Shown here: one piece after another, positions 16,676 through 27,700 of the stretch | Position numbering within the stretch: position 1 is the stretch's first letter | How the letters are laid out: each line of letters begins with the position of its first letter | Source of the DNA: CAZUAQ01 sp964618455 | GTDB taxonomy: Bacteria > Planctomycetota > Phycisphaerae > UBA1845 > PWPN01 | NCBI GenBank assembly: GCA_964618455.1 | Contig: CAZUAQ010000027.1 | Span: 11,132 to 75,131, forward strand | Direction of reading: 5' to 3' | Length of the DNA: 64,000 bases | Made by a program: the position numbers and the translations under genes | Notes under the pieces: generated by a model | The model's input: the letters and a program-made list of their open reading frames with translations, nothing else | Database searches by the model: none | Told to the model about the DNA's origin: nothing

Positions 16676-18763
16676 TCACGGCGTGTCAATCCGTGTCAGC
16701 GTGGCCTGACTTCCGTGTACCGCTTCCAGCGCGAACGCCTTCCCACCGAGATAGATCCGGTCGATTTCGAACTTCTCCCACCCGGCCGGGAGACAGGCGT
16801 CGTATTTCGTCCAATCGTCCGGCGTGAAGCGCAAACCGGTCATGCCCATCATCACCGCCTGGAGCATCCCCGCCTGCGTCGTGACGAAGCACGTCGTCTT
16901 ATCGTTCGAGTACTCCAGCCCCATGCCCCATACCGGTTCCCACTTTTCTCTCATGGTGCGCTCAAAAAGCCGCCGTGGCCCATCGCGATCGCCGAGAAAT
17001 GTTCCGTCACCGATGAAGAAGACGACGCCCATTGACAGGACCGGTACATGCTTGGTCATGTAGAAATCATAGGTACGCCGGAGCAGGTCGCGCTCGAAGG
17101 GCAGGTCGAAGGGGAATCCAAGCATGAACATGTCGACGCTCGCGCCTTCCTCGGGCCATCCGGCTTCGCTCATGTAGATGATGTCGCCGTCGATGCCCAA
17201 GTCCGAGGGTGGCGGGCCGGAGATGACCAGGAGTTCGTCGGCGATGGTCGCCCATCGCGGCCGAGGTTCTTCGCCCACGAGCTTTGCGCAGCGATTCCCG
17301 ATGCGCAGTGCCTCGGCGGCAATGGCATTGACGTAGCAGTTGTTGTGGACGGGCATGCCTTCATGGGCAGACATCGTGTCGCGGATCTCATAGCCACGCT
17401 CGGTCTTTTCCGCGCGGGAAGCCACCCACTCCGCCACTTCGCGGACGATCGGCCACGTGACCTCCCGCGCGTAGCGAGCGTCGCCCGCCACCTGCTGCAC
17501 CTGCCACGCCGCCACCGCCACGCACATGTTCACGTGTTGCTGGAGCCATCCCGTATCGACGGTGGACGGCGTTGCCTCTTCACCATGCACGCCGGATTCC
17601 CAGGGATACATCGCCCCGCGGTAGCCGTACACCTTCGCCCGATTCATCGCCTGATCGAGGTTCCTTCGCCGATAGCCGATGGTCATCTTCGCGCACTCGG
17701 GATCGATGAGCAGCAGCGTCGGCGTCGTGTAGGTGTCGGTGTCCCAGAAGACATGCCCAAAGTAGTTCTGCACCTGTGAGAGGCCGAAGGGCGGCATGCT
17801 CGTGAGGCAGGAGCGATGGACGCTGGAGAAGGTGTAGAACAACGCGCAGTCGAGGTACTCCTGAGCCGCATCATCACCGGTGACGCGCACGCGTGACTTC
17901 CAGATCTCGGCCCAGGCGTCGCGGTTCCGGCGGCGCAGCTTGTCGAAACCGAGAGCCGATCCCCAGTTGACCAGACGACACGATTCCAGCAACGGCTCGG
18001 GGTGATAGAGTGAGGAAAGCGTGGACGCAATCGTACGGACGGTGATGACCTGCCCCGCCTCGACGTCGGCGGTGTAGCGATTGAGCAGGGGATCGTCGGG
18101 CATGAGGTGCCGCTCGACCTTGGTGTCGTCGAAGTCAAGCTTGATGGACGTCCCGCAGCGCGCGCGATGCCCGGCGGCAGTAATGCCGACGAGCACATCG
18201 GTGACCCGTTCATGACCGGGCGGCGTGGTCTGATCGATTTCCGTGTGCGGCCCAAGGTGGATGCGAGCCGAAAGGGTCAGCTTCCCGGCAGCGGGGACGG
18301 TCAGGGTGACTTGCTGGCAGGCGATCGTCGGGCTCGATCGCGAGAGAAACTGCAATACATCGGCGCGGGCCGTCCCTTCACCCATCGGGAACGAGAGTTT
18401 CGTCGTCAGTTCGCCGGTTCGCATGTCGAGCGATTGCGAATGGACCTTCAGGGCGACGCCCGCCGCGCTCATGGCGGGTCCATCATCCAGTTGGAAGTCC
18501 ATCCCGAACGGGTAGGGGGCATAGGCGAGTGTCTCCCATCCACCGCCTTCATGGTCCATCACGTAGCCCGAGACCGCCGCCTTCCAACTCACGAACGGAT
18601 TGGGTTTGACGCGGTAACCGATCAGTCCGTTGCCGAGGTAGGCGTCGTCCTGACCTTCCGGAAAGTCGGTGACATGCCGTACGAGGTCGGCGCTGTTCGG
18701 CGCACCCACAATGACAAGAGGGGCGAGTAGTACGAGAGTGAACTGGGCAATCATGAATCGCAT
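16676..18763 (-). CDS. secreted glycoside hydrolase family 65-like protein
   Basis: The 695-aa protein begins with a signal peptide (MRFMIAQFTLVLLAPLVIVG) and continues with a beta-sandwich N-domain and an (alpha/alpha)6 barrel. Hallmarks of the GH65/acid-trehalase-like clan are VFWDTDTYTTP (residues 338-348) and MYPWESGVHGEEATPS (385-400), the latter holding the candidate catalytic Glu residues. This pattern is close to the glucosidase branch acting on glucosyl-galactosyl linkages, but the substrate is not proven. ATG 18763 follows a GAGG by 7 nt. It is divergent from the secreted gene at 18939, which suggests a shared control region and possibly a shared glycan substrate. Confidence 0.8.
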   Translation of the reverse strand: MRFMIAQFTLVLLAPLVIVGAPNSADLVRHVTDFPEGQDDAYLGNGLIGYRVKPNPFVSWKAAVSGYVMDHEGGGWETLAYAPYPFGMDFQLDDGPAMSAAGVALKVHSQSLDMRTGELTTKLSFPMGEGTARADVLQFLSRSSPTIACQQVTLTVPAAGKLTLSARIHLGPHTEIDQTTPPGHERVTDVLVGITAAGHRARCGTSIKLDFDDTKVERHLMPDDPLLNRYTADVEAGQVITVRTIASTLSSLYHPEPLLESCRLVNWGSALGFDKLRRRNRDAWAEIWKSRVRVTGDDAAQEYLDCALFYTFSSVHRSCLTSMPPFGLSQVQNYFGHVFWDTDTYTTPTLLLIDPECAKMTIGYRRRNLDQAMNRAKVYGYRGAMYPWESGVHGEEATPSTVDTGWLQQHVNMCVAVAAWQVQQVAGDARYAREVTWPIVREVAEWVASRAEKTERGYEIRDTMSAHEGMPVHNNCYVNAIAAEALRIGNRCAKLVGEEPRPRWATIADELLVISGPPPSDLGIDGDIIYMSEAGWPEEGASVDMFMLGFPFDLPFERDLLRRTYDFYMTKHVPVLSMGVVFFIGDGTFLGDRDGPRRLFERTMREKWEPVWGMGLEYSNDKTTCFVTTQAGMLQAVMMGMTGLRFTPDDWTKYDACLPAGWEKFEIDRIYLGGKAFALEAVHGSQATLTRIDTP

Positions 18764-18938
18764 GGGGGCGCCTCATTTCAGGAGGACGAACAGGGAGCCG
18801 TCTTCGCGACGGTAATGTAACATCGCCGCGTGCGATCATCCACAAATAAGGAGGCAGTTGGAGGGCCGTGTCGATTGTCGATGCAAGCGGGTTCGAGTAA
18901 ATTGGCAGGGCAACCCATTCATCTGGAGGATCCGCATC

Positions 18939-21227
18939 GTGAACTTCTCGTGGATGTATCGTGCCCGATTCTTCTTGGTCCTGTTCCTCTGGGGAGAAGT
19001 GGCGATGGCGTCGGAGTCGGTTTCTGAGACGTTTCGAGCATCGCTCATATACACCGGCGGCGCGGACATCAAGCGCGACGGTGAAACCATTCTGAAAGTC
19101 ATCAACGTGGCCGCGCCCCCGGGAATCGAGCTTCATCTCGGCGACGAGGCGGAGACACTGACGCTGAATGGCACCTTTCCCTCGAAAGAGGAAGGCTTCG
19201 GCGCGCAGGTGCGTATGACGTATCCCATCACCGAACCCCGCCATCTCTGGATTCCTCACCTCACGCCGGCGGACGATTTCGTGATCGGCGATCATGCGTT
19301 TCGTTCGCCCGCCTTCATTGTTGCCGACGACCGGATGGCTCTGGCAGTCATTCCTGATCTCGACGACATCGCGCAGGGCTACAAGGCCGGCTGGCGGCCC
19401 TGGCTCGACTACGATCACCCGGAGCGCGCGATCACGTTCGCCGCCGGGAATTACTCGACCTACGGCCATGTCTTCTACAAGCGGGAGCCGGTGCCGTACC
19501 GCGGGCAGGAGGTCAAGCTCACGATGCACCTGCTGACCAGCCGCGCGCCGGAAGACCTGGCCAACCCGTACGGCATGGTCGCCCGGTGGATGTGGCGGAA
19601 ATGGGGACAGCCCGGTTATGAGCAAGGCGGCAGCCAGCGGGCGCCGCTCACGCATTACTGCGACTACGTCAACCGCTGGGCGTTTACGGACGCCGGCTGG
19701 GGCGAAACCGTCTGGCAGGAATTCGAGTTGGGCGGCCGAAGGGTCGGGGCACCGGCATTCATCGTCGATGTCGCTCAGCATCCCTCGGTGCCGATGGACG
19801 AGCGGCGCTGGCGTGAACAGCGATCCATCTGGAACCAGGCCTGGTTCTCGACGCAGCGTTGCGCCAACGGCTTGTGGCTCTACGCCGACCAGCACGACAA
19901 GCCGGAGCTCAAGAAACGTGCGGGCATGATGACGGCGCTGGCGTTGTCGTCACCGCAGGACGACGGCCTGTTCCCCTCCGTGTATACGACCGCACAGCCG
20001 GGCAAGGGCGGCTGGTACCAGCTCTACAAGGACACGCCCGACTGGGCGCAAGGGCGCTGGACGAATTCCGATCGGCGGCCACCGGACGCAAGCGAGGAGG
20101 CGATCCATCTCCTCGACGCGGCGTTCACCGCCAAGCTGCTGCTCGAATGGGTGGAAATCACCGGCGAAGACAAGGGCGAGGTCTTGAACTATCTCGAACC
20201 CTTCGCGGATCGGCTCGTGAAACTGCAAAGTGAATTCGGCGGATATCCGGGGTGGGTGGAACCGAACGGCAGAGTCATCAAGACGTTGATGGAAGGGCCG
20301 GAGTCGGCCATGGGGGCGACGTTCCTGCTGAAGCTCGTACAACACCTTGAGAAGCCGGTGTATCGCGCGTCTGCCGAGAAGGCATTGGACTATCTGGCCA
20401 GAGGGCCGGTCGCCGACGCACGCTGGGAGGATTTTGAAACCTACTTCTCCTGCAACAGTTGGGGCCGCGATGACCTGATCGGCAAGCGGTTCAAGCCCAA
20501 CGGAATCTATAAGCAGAACACACTCTCGATCTACTGGTGCGCAGAAGCATTTCTAGAAGGGTACAAGGCATCCGGTGACGAGGCGTATCTCGCACTTGGG
20601 CGACGATGTCTCGATGAGCTGTCACTGCAGCAGCAGGTCTGGGATCCTCCATTCATCGCCGCGCCGTGTCATGGCGGATGGGGCGTGATGAACACCGACG
20701 GCGAATGGAACGACGCCCGGCAGAGCCTCTTCGCGCCGCTTTACTTCGCGTATTACGATGCCACCGGCGAAGCCGAATACATCGAGCGTGGGATCTCCGC
20801 CGTCCGGGCTTCGTTCGCGATGATGTATTGCCCGGAGAACAAACAGGTCCGCCGGCAGTACGAACTCAAGCACCCATTCTTCGGCGAGGAGAGTTACGGC
20901 TTCATGATGGAGAACATCGCTCATAGCGGGCCCGCGCCGCCGGATGGCAGCGCCATCGGCCCGTTCACGATCTACACCTGGGGCAACGGAGCGGCACTGG
21001 CGACGGCGGCGACGATCCACGCGACCTACGGCGATGTGTACATCGATACCAGTCGAGAGCTGGCGTTCGGCATTGACGGGTGTACGGCTCGCGTGGAAGG
21101 TGAGAACGTTCGGATCTCGGATCGGTACGAGCGTGAGAGCCTGCGGGTGGTGTATGCCAATGGCCGGGATGGGGACATACGAATCGAGGGCGGTGAAATC
21201 ACGGTCCCACTCGATCCTTCGAATTAG
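18939..21227 (+). CDS. secreted protein with predicted alpha/alpha-toroid domain, unknown function
   Basis: The 762-aa protein starts with a signal peptide (MNFSWMYRARFFLVLFLWGEVAMA). Residues about 25-260 look beta-rich. From about residue 300 to 690 there are repeated amphipathic helices with motifs such as EEAIHLLDAAFTAKLLLEW and ALDYLARG, typical of (alpha/alpha)6 toroid glycosidases and lyases. I could not assign a GH or PL family. GTG 18939 is chosen because GGAGGA lies 8 nt upstream. The divergent GH65-like gene and the many carbohydrate-related neighbours make a glycan-related role plausible. addB starts 64 bp downstream on the same strand. Confidence 0.75.
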   Translation: MNFSWMYRARFFLVLFLWGEVAMASESVSETFRASLIYTGGADIKRDGETILKVINVAAPPGIELHLGDEAETLTLNGTFPSKEEGFGAQVRMTYPITEPRHLWIPHLTPADDFVIGDHAFRSPAFIVADDRMALAVIPDLDDIAQGYKAGWRPWLDYDHPERAITFAAGNYSTYGHVFYKREPVPYRGQEVKLTMHLLTSRAPEDLANPYGMVARWMWRKWGQPGYEQGGSQRAPLTHYCDYVNRWAFTDAGWGETVWQEFELGGRRVGAPAFIVDVAQHPSVPMDERRWREQRSIWNQAWFSTQRCANGLWLYADQHDKPELKKRAGMMTALALSSPQDDGLFPSVYTTAQPGKGGWYQLYKDTPDWAQGRWTNSDRRPPDASEEAIHLLDAAFTAKLLLEWVEITGEDKGEVLNYLEPFADRLVKLQSEFGGYPGWVEPNGRVIKTLMEGPESAMGATFLLKLVQHLEKPVYRASAEKALDYLARGPVADARWEDFETYFSCNSWGRDDLIGKRFKPNGIYKQNTLSIYWCAEAFLEGYKASGDEAYLALGRRCLDELSLQQQVWDPPFIAAPCHGGWGVMNTDGEWNDARQSLFAPLYFAYYDATGEAEYIERGISAVRASFAMMYCPENKQVRRQYELKHPFFGEESYGFMMENIAHSGPAPPDGSAIGPFTIYTWGNGAALATAATIHATYGDVYIDTSRELAFGIDGCTARVEGENVRISDRYERESLRVVYANGRDGDIRIEGGEITVPLDPSN

Positions 21228-21291
21228 AGATGGACACTTCGATCTGGGATCTCGGCCGGCGCGGTGATCCGGCACGTGACAAGGGGTGGGC

Positions 21292-24200
21292 ATGGCGGTT
21301 CGATTCATCATTGGTCGCGCGGGCAGCGGCAAGACGCACCGGCTGCTGGAATCGGTGCGCGAGCGCTTGCGTGAAAGCGCGACCGAAGGCCCGCGCCTGA
21401 TCCTGCTCGTGCCCGAGCAATCCACCTTCCAGATCGAACGCGCCCTCATCGAAACGCCAGACATCGCCGCCTACGCGCGATGCGACGTGCTCGGCTTTCA
21501 GCGACTGGCCCACCGCATCTTCGTCGAGACCGGCTCAGATCCGCGACGCACGGATCAGACCATCGGCCGACTCGGTCGTCTCATGGTGATCCGTCGTCTG
21601 ATTCGTTTCGAGCGTCACCAGCTCAAGATGCTGGGTCGTGTGGCGGACAAGCCGGGGCTGGTTCGCCGCGTCTCGGATACGCTCGATGAACTCCTGCGGC
21701 GCGAACTCGTGCCCGACGATCTGCTGACGCTGGCAGAGCGCTTGGATGAAGATCAACCGCTGGCCGCCGCGCGATTACATGACATGGGCCGCCTTTACGC
21801 CGCCTATCTCGACTACCTCGAACAGGATCGTATCGATCCCGCGCAGTTTCTGACGCTCGCCGCCGCTCGCCTGAAGGAGTGCCCGACCTTGCGGGAGGCC
21901 GAGGTGTGGGTTGACGGCTTCGCGGGATTCACCGAGCAGGAGATGGGGGTGCTGGTGGCGCTGGCCGAAAGGGCAGGATCGGTGGAGATCACGCTGCTGA
22001 TGGATCCGCGCGCCTCCGCCGCAACGTCCTCCAGCCTGCCTGGTGCCACGTCCTCGCTCTTTGCACGAACCGAACGTACGCTCGTCAAACTCAGGGAGGC
22101 GTTTACGACACATGGTATATCCATGGAGGATACCTTTCGGCTGGATCCTTCCAAGATGCCCCGATTCGCCGAACCCGCATTGCGCCGTATGGAGCAATTC
22201 CTGTTCCGGTCCCAATCGGGTGGGGCATCGGAGACGGAGTCGGCCCGACCCGAGCGCATCCGGATCGTGGAAGCCGAAGACCGCCGCGCCGAGGTACGCG
22301 AAGCCGTGCTCGAGATCCGTCGTCTGACGCGCGAGGGCGACGCACCGATGCGCTATCGGGAGATCGCCGTCATCGTGCGCGACCTGGAGAGCTATCACCA
22401 TCTCCTCACCTCGGCAATGCGCGTCGAGGGCATTCCCTTCTTTCTGGATCGTCGTCGCCCGATGACGGATCACCCGTTCGTGATGCTCCTGCGGGGGCTG
22501 CTTGAACTGTATGACAACGACATGCGGCTGGATGACGTTCGAGAGATCCTCAAGACCGGATTGCTCCCCCTGGATGGCGACGATGCCGACCTTCTGGAGA
22601 ACTACCTTCTCGCCCACAATATCGAGGGACGCGCGGTCTGGTCGTCCGAGTGGTCTTTTCAGCGGATGTATCACACGCGGCGTGATGGTGAACTCGAGCC
22701 GTACCAGAAGAAGCAACTTCAGCACATCAACATGTTGCGCGAACGCCTCTGGGCTCTCTTGCGACCATGGCTCGATTGTGGTCGAAGGCAGGAGGGTGAG
22801 CCACGCGGACGCGAATGGGCCGAGGGGTTCGTGCGCTGCCTGGATCGACTCGGCATCGCCGAACGGTTGACTCAGTGGGCACGCGAATCCGAGTCCGATG
22901 GACGGGTGGATGAAGCGAATGCGCACTTGCAGGTATGGCATGACTGGCTGGAGTTGATCGATGAGTTCGTGCGCGCCCTCGGCGAGGATCCCATGACGAT
23001 CCACGTGTTTCACGAGAGCCTCGATGCCGGGCTGGCGGAGTTCGATCTCGGGCTCGCGCCGCCGACCGTCGACCAGGTGCTGATCGGTTCCATCGAGCGC
23101 AGCCGACATCCGGAGATCAGGGCGGCGCTGATTCTCGGGTTCGACGAAAAGCACTTTCCGAAGCGCCGATCAGAGGATCCGCTGCTCGGCGACCGGGAGC
23201 GCGAACTGCTGGAGGAGGAAGGCAGGGAGATCGGCCCGTCTCGGAAGGTGCAGATTCTCGATGAGCGCATGCTGGCCTACATCGCCCTGACGCGGGCGAG
23301 CGAACAGGTCTGGATCAGTCTGCCGCGATGCGATGAAGATGGCTCCACGGTGGAACCCTCGCCATTTCTCGAGGAGCTCGTACAGGCATTGCCGGGCCTG
23401 AAGGTCGAGTCGCTTCCCGATCCATGGCAAACACGCCGCCCGTCAATGCCGGCCGGGGTCAGTGATCTCGGTGGACGCCTTGCCTGGGAGATGCGCTCCC
23501 GGGCCGCCTCGCCGGACGAGGACGATTCGCCTAAGCTGCGTAAGCTCTGGAACGGAATGTATCAAGCCGCGTGTCGGCAGACAGCCTGGCAGACGACGCT
23601 CAGGCAGGCCATGGCGGGACTGGCGTATGTGAACAAGGCAGAACTGCGAGCTGGAGCGGTCGATGACTTGATCCCTTCACACTACACCACCTCGATCAGC
23701 CGGCTCGAACGTTTCGCCGCCTGTCCGTTTGCGCATTTTTCCGAATACATGCTCCGCCTTCGACCTCGCCTCGAGCCCGAAGTCGCGGACGTCGAACTGG
23801 GGACAATCTGCCACGCCGTGCTGGAGACGTTCATCGAACGCCTGGCGGCGGAGAACATCGTGCTCGGTGAACTCGAAGACGATGCGATCTCCGAACGGAT
23901 CGATGCGGCGGCGGACGACGTGTTGCCGCGCATGACGGCGTCGATGCTTTCGCTCGATCCGCGCTCCGCCTACCTCTTTGAGCAGAGCCGCGCGCTCCTG
24001 CGTCGCTCGGCCCGTTGGCAGCGTGATGCCGCCCGCGCCGGGGCATTCCGCCCCATGGCGATGGAATGGGCGTTCGGCGGTAAACAAGGCGACGCGCCGG
24101 CGGTAACGATCCACACGCCCGGTGGGCGAACGATCCAGTTACGCGGCTATATCGATCGCGTCGACGTGGCGGAACTGGGCGACATCACGCTCGGTATGGT

Positions 24201-24792
24201 GATCGACTACAAGCGGTCGCTCACGCGTTCGCAGGATTTCGTCAAGGCGTACTACGGTCTGGCGCTGCAACTGGCGGGGTATCTCCTGGCGCTGCGTGAG
24301 GTAGGAGCTTCGCTGACGGGCCGCCCGATTCAGCCGGTGGCGGCGTTCTTTCTGCCCCTGCTTCAGCGAAACGAGCGGGTAGCGCATCCCGATGCACCTC
24401 GAAATCAGGAGTTTCAGTATCGCGGTCTCCTGCGGCTGGATGGCTTCCCGCATCTCGACCGCGACGGCGCCGCCGAGCGAAAATCCGCGTTCATGTCGGC
24501 CCGGATCACGAAGGAGGGTAAGCCATACAAGGGTGGCGATCTGCTTGAGAACGAACAGTTTGACGCGACCATCAACCATGCCGTGTCGCGCATGGGCGAA
24601 CTGGCGGACGGCATCCTCGACGGGAAGATTGCCGTCAGCCCGTTCCGCCTTCGACGACAGATGCCGTGCAGCTTCTGCCCTTACTCTTCCGTATGCCGGT
24701 TTGAGTCGGAGTTTGAGCCCGCGCGGCATCTGGACACCGGGGACAGGTCGGACGTGCTTGATCAGATGAAGCTTGAGGTGCGCGATGACTGA
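21292..24792 (+). CDS. addB: ATP-dependent helicase-nuclease subunit AddB
   Basis: AddB is the inactivated-helicase and nuclease subunit of the AddAB complex, which processes double-strand breaks for RecA and degrades linear DNA. The 1166-aa length matches the family. The P-loop GRAGSGKT is at residues 8-15, followed by LILLVPEQSTFQIER. Near the C-terminus, a RecB-type nuclease shows DYKRS in VIDYKRSLTRSQ. Four cysteines (one in AACPFAHF, three in CSFCPYSSVCRF) fit the known Fe-S cluster. ATG 21292 follows AAGGGG. Its stop codon overlaps the addA start by 8 nt, so translation is probably coupled. Confidence 0.93.
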   Translation: MAVRFIIGRAGSGKTHRLLESVRERLRESATEGPRLILLVPEQSTFQIERALIETPDIAAYARCDVLGFQRLAHRIFVETGSDPRRTDQTIGRLGRLMVIRRLIRFERHQLKMLGRVADKPGLVRRVSDTLDELLRRELVPDDLLTLAERLDEDQPLAAARLHDMGRLYAAYLDYLEQDRIDPAQFLTLAAARLKECPTLREAEVWVDGFAGFTEQEMGVLVALAERAGSVEITLLMDPRASAATSSSLPGATSSLFARTERTLVKLREAFTTHGISMEDTFRLDPSKMPRFAEPALRRMEQFLFRSQSGGASETESARPERIRIVEAEDRRAEVREAVLEIRRLTREGDAPMRYREIAVIVRDLESYHHLLTSAMRVEGIPFFLDRRRPMTDHPFVMLLRGLLELYDNDMRLDDVREILKTGLLPLDGDDADLLENYLLAHNIEGRAVWSSEWSFQRMYHTRRDGELEPYQKKQLQHINMLRERLWALLRPWLDCGRRQEGEPRGREWAEGFVRCLDRLGIAERLTQWARESESDGRVDEANAHLQVWHDWLELIDEFVRALGEDPMTIHVFHESLDAGLAEFDLGLAPPTVDQVLIGSIERSRHPEIRAALILGFDEKHFPKRRSEDPLLGDRERELLEEEGREIGPSRKVQILDERMLAYIALTRASEQVWISLPRCDEDGSTVEPSPFLEELVQALPGLKVESLPDPWQTRRPSMPAGVSDLGGRLAWEMRSRAASPDEDDSPKLRKLWNGMYQAACRQTAWQTTLRQAMAGLAYVNKAELRAGAVDDLIPSHYTTSISRLERFAACPFAHFSEYMLRLRPRLEPEVADVELGTICHAVLETFIERLAAENIVLGELEDDAISERIDAAADDVLPRMTASMLSLDPRSAYLFEQSRALLRRSARWQRDAARAGAFRPMAMEWAFGGKQGDAPAVTIHTPGGRTIQLRGYIDRVDVAELGDITLGMVIDYKRSLTRSQDFVKAYYGLALQLAGYLLALREVGASLTGRPIQPVAAFFLPLLQRNERVAHPDAPRNQEFQYRGLLRLDGFPHLDRDGAAERKSAFMSARITKEGKPYKGGDLLENEQFDATINHAVSRMGELADGILDGKIAVSPFRLRRQMPCSFCPYSSVCRFESEFEPARHLDTGDRSDVLDQMKLEVRDD

Positions 24793-27700
24793 TCGACTTG
24801 CTCATCTCACGCCGGCCCAACGGGAAGCCATCGAGACGGTCGATCGGAGTGTTGTCGTCTCCGCCGCCGCGGGTTCGGGCAAGACAACTGTGCTCGCCGA
24901 GCGCTGCGCCAGCCTGATCTGCGACGGACCACGCGATCAGCGCTGCACGGCGGACGAAATCCTCGTGGTGACGTTCACCGAGGCCGCCGCCTCAGAGATG
25001 CGCAACCGGATCCGCCGCGCGATCCATGCCCGTTGGCGCGAGAATCCGAACGACCACTACCTGCGCGAGCAGCTCTACCTCATCGACGGGGCCGCCATCT
25101 CCACGATCCACGCGTTCTGCAACCAGCTCATCCGGCGGTGGTTCCCCCAGGCGGACATCGACCCGCAGGCGCACATGCTCTCCGGTGATCAGGCGGCCGC
25201 GCTCGAACAGCAGGTACTGGAGGAACTGTTCACTGAACTGTACGAATACACCAGCGCCACCGGCGACGCCTTCCGCAGTATGGTGGAGGTCTATGGCGGA
25301 GGGAACGACCGGGAGATCATGCCTCACGTCCTGAGGATGGTTCACTATTGCAGCAGCCTGGCCGATCCGCAGGTGTGGATCGAGGAGAGCCTGCGACGCG
25401 TAGATCCGGCGCAGCCGGAGAGCTTGTTCGCGCGGATGGATACCTTGCAGGCGGAACGATTGCGCCGGGAGCTCGAGGCGCAAGTCACCCATCACGCGCA
25501 GATGGCGGACATGATCCGCACACAGTGGCCGGCCGGATCACCCTATGCGGATGTTCTGGACAGCTTTGGCGAAGGATTGGTCGCAACACGCGCACGGCTG
25601 GTGGATGACACGGCATGGGAATCCGTCTGTACCGAACTTCTCGAAGCGAAATACAATCGCGTTTCGGGGCGACCGAAAGAGATGACGGAGTCGCAGGAAA
25701 CGGAATACGAGATGGCAAAGGGCGTGCGTGGGGAGGTCAAGAAGCTGTTCGACAAGCGGCTGCTCGGCATGTGTCACCTGACGCGTGATCACTTCGAACT
25801 GGGCTTACGCCAGATCGCTCCCCACATTCAGGCGTTGGTCGAGCTGACCCGCCTTTTCGAGCAGCGCTACGATGACGCGAAGTCGCGCCGGGCGGCGATG
25901 GATTTCAACGATCTTCAGCGCAAGGCGCTGACGCTGCTGACCGACCCCGACACGGGCGGGCCGTCATCCATTGCGAAACAGCTTCAGGAGGCCTACCGAC
26001 ACGTCCTGGTCGACGAGTTCCAGGATGTGGATCCACTCCAGGCGGCGATTCTGCAACGCGTCAGCCGCGAGTCCGATCCCGATCGCCCGGGGAATCTCTT
26101 CACCGTCGGCGACATCAAGCAGAGCATTTACCGGTTCCGCCTCGCCGAGCCCAAAGTCTTCAGCGAGCGGGTCTCGACTTTCCGCGAGCATGCGGAGGCG
26201 GGCAGGCTGATACATCTTCGCGAAAACTTCCGCAGCCGCCCGAACGTGGTCGAGGCGATCAACGCAGTTTTCAAACCGCTCATGAGTGCGCCCTTCGGCG
26301 GTTGCGACTATACCGAGGAGCACGAACTCTTCGCGGGTCTGTCGTATCCCGAGCACGAGCAGAGCTTCGACAGGACGGCGCTCGAACTGCACGTCCTGCA
26401 GGCCGTGACCGAGCACACGCGCGTCGACGCAGAGGAGGACGAGGACGCCGGATCAAAGGAGACAGGCGGGGCGTGGGACGAGGAACTCGAGGGCATCGAT
26501 CGCGAGGCGCACCTCATCGGCTCGCGGATCCAGTCATGGATGGGACAGGCCGGCGCCTCGCGGGTGCAGGTAGCAACACGTGGCCCGGACGGTGGGTTGG
26601 CCATGCGTCCGGTGGAATACCGTGACATCGTCATTTTGCTCCGGGCGATGCCGCACAAAGCTCAACCCATCGCCGAAGTCCTGCGCCGTATGCAGATTCC
26701 CGTTGCCATCGGGCGCGAGCAGGGCCGGTTGGATGGATCCGAATGCCGAGACGTCATCGCGCTGCTCCGCCTCATCGACAACCCGCGGCAGGACATTCCG
26801 CTGGCGGCGGTACTGCGCTCGCCGATCCTGGGAGATCCGTTCAACGAGACCGAACTCGTCCGCCTCCGCCGACATCAGCAGGACCTGCCGTTTCACGAAT
26901 CGATTCTCGACTATGCCTGTGGTGACGACGAGGATGAATTCCGCGACCGCGTACGCACGGTACTTGGCAGGGTCGAGTATTACCGCCGACGCGCGCAGCA
27001 GGTGTCGTTGGCGGAACTCGTTACTCTGGTCTGCGAGGATCACCACACGCTTCAGTATGTGGCGGGTCTGCCCGATGGCATGCGCCGGCGTGAAAACCTG
27101 ATCCGACTGCAGGACCTCGCCCGTCAATTCGAGGCGTCCGGAGAATCATCGCTGCTTGACTTCCTGGCCTACCTCGACGAGTTGGAGGAGGGGGGCGGAC
27201 CACGATCCTCGAGTGGGGCGCCGGGCAGTAGTGAAGATGTCGTCCGGATCATGACCGTGCATAACAGTAAGGGGCTCGAGTTTCCGGTCGTCGTCCTCGC
27301 CGATGCCGGAAAGCGTTTCAACACCGACGACCGCAAGGGCATGGTACTCATCGATCGGGAGTGGGGCATCGCGATGCGCGCCGCCGACGGCGAGCGCCGC
27401 GTCAACTACGATACGCTGCTGCACCAGTTGGCCTCGGAGAACGCGCGGCGGGAGTCTCTGTCCGAAGAGGTGCGACTGCTCTACGTGGCGCTGACGCGCG
27501 CCCGCGAGCATGTGATGGTCGTCGGCCGGGCGAGCGATGCGCTTCTGGACACGTGCCGTCAGGCGGGAGGTCGTGAGCCCACTTCCGAGATCTCGCTGAT
27601 GTCGCGTGAAGAGGCGGGGCACCCGCTCGGGTGGCTGGTGGCGGCGTTGCAGACCTTTCCGATCGATAAGGTGTGGTGGGGGTCTCAGCGGCAGGGGCCT

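Noticed and set aside
21775..23154. 459-codon open frame antisense to addB
   Set aside because: addB motifs are intact on the sense strand and the antisense product has no recognisable fold.
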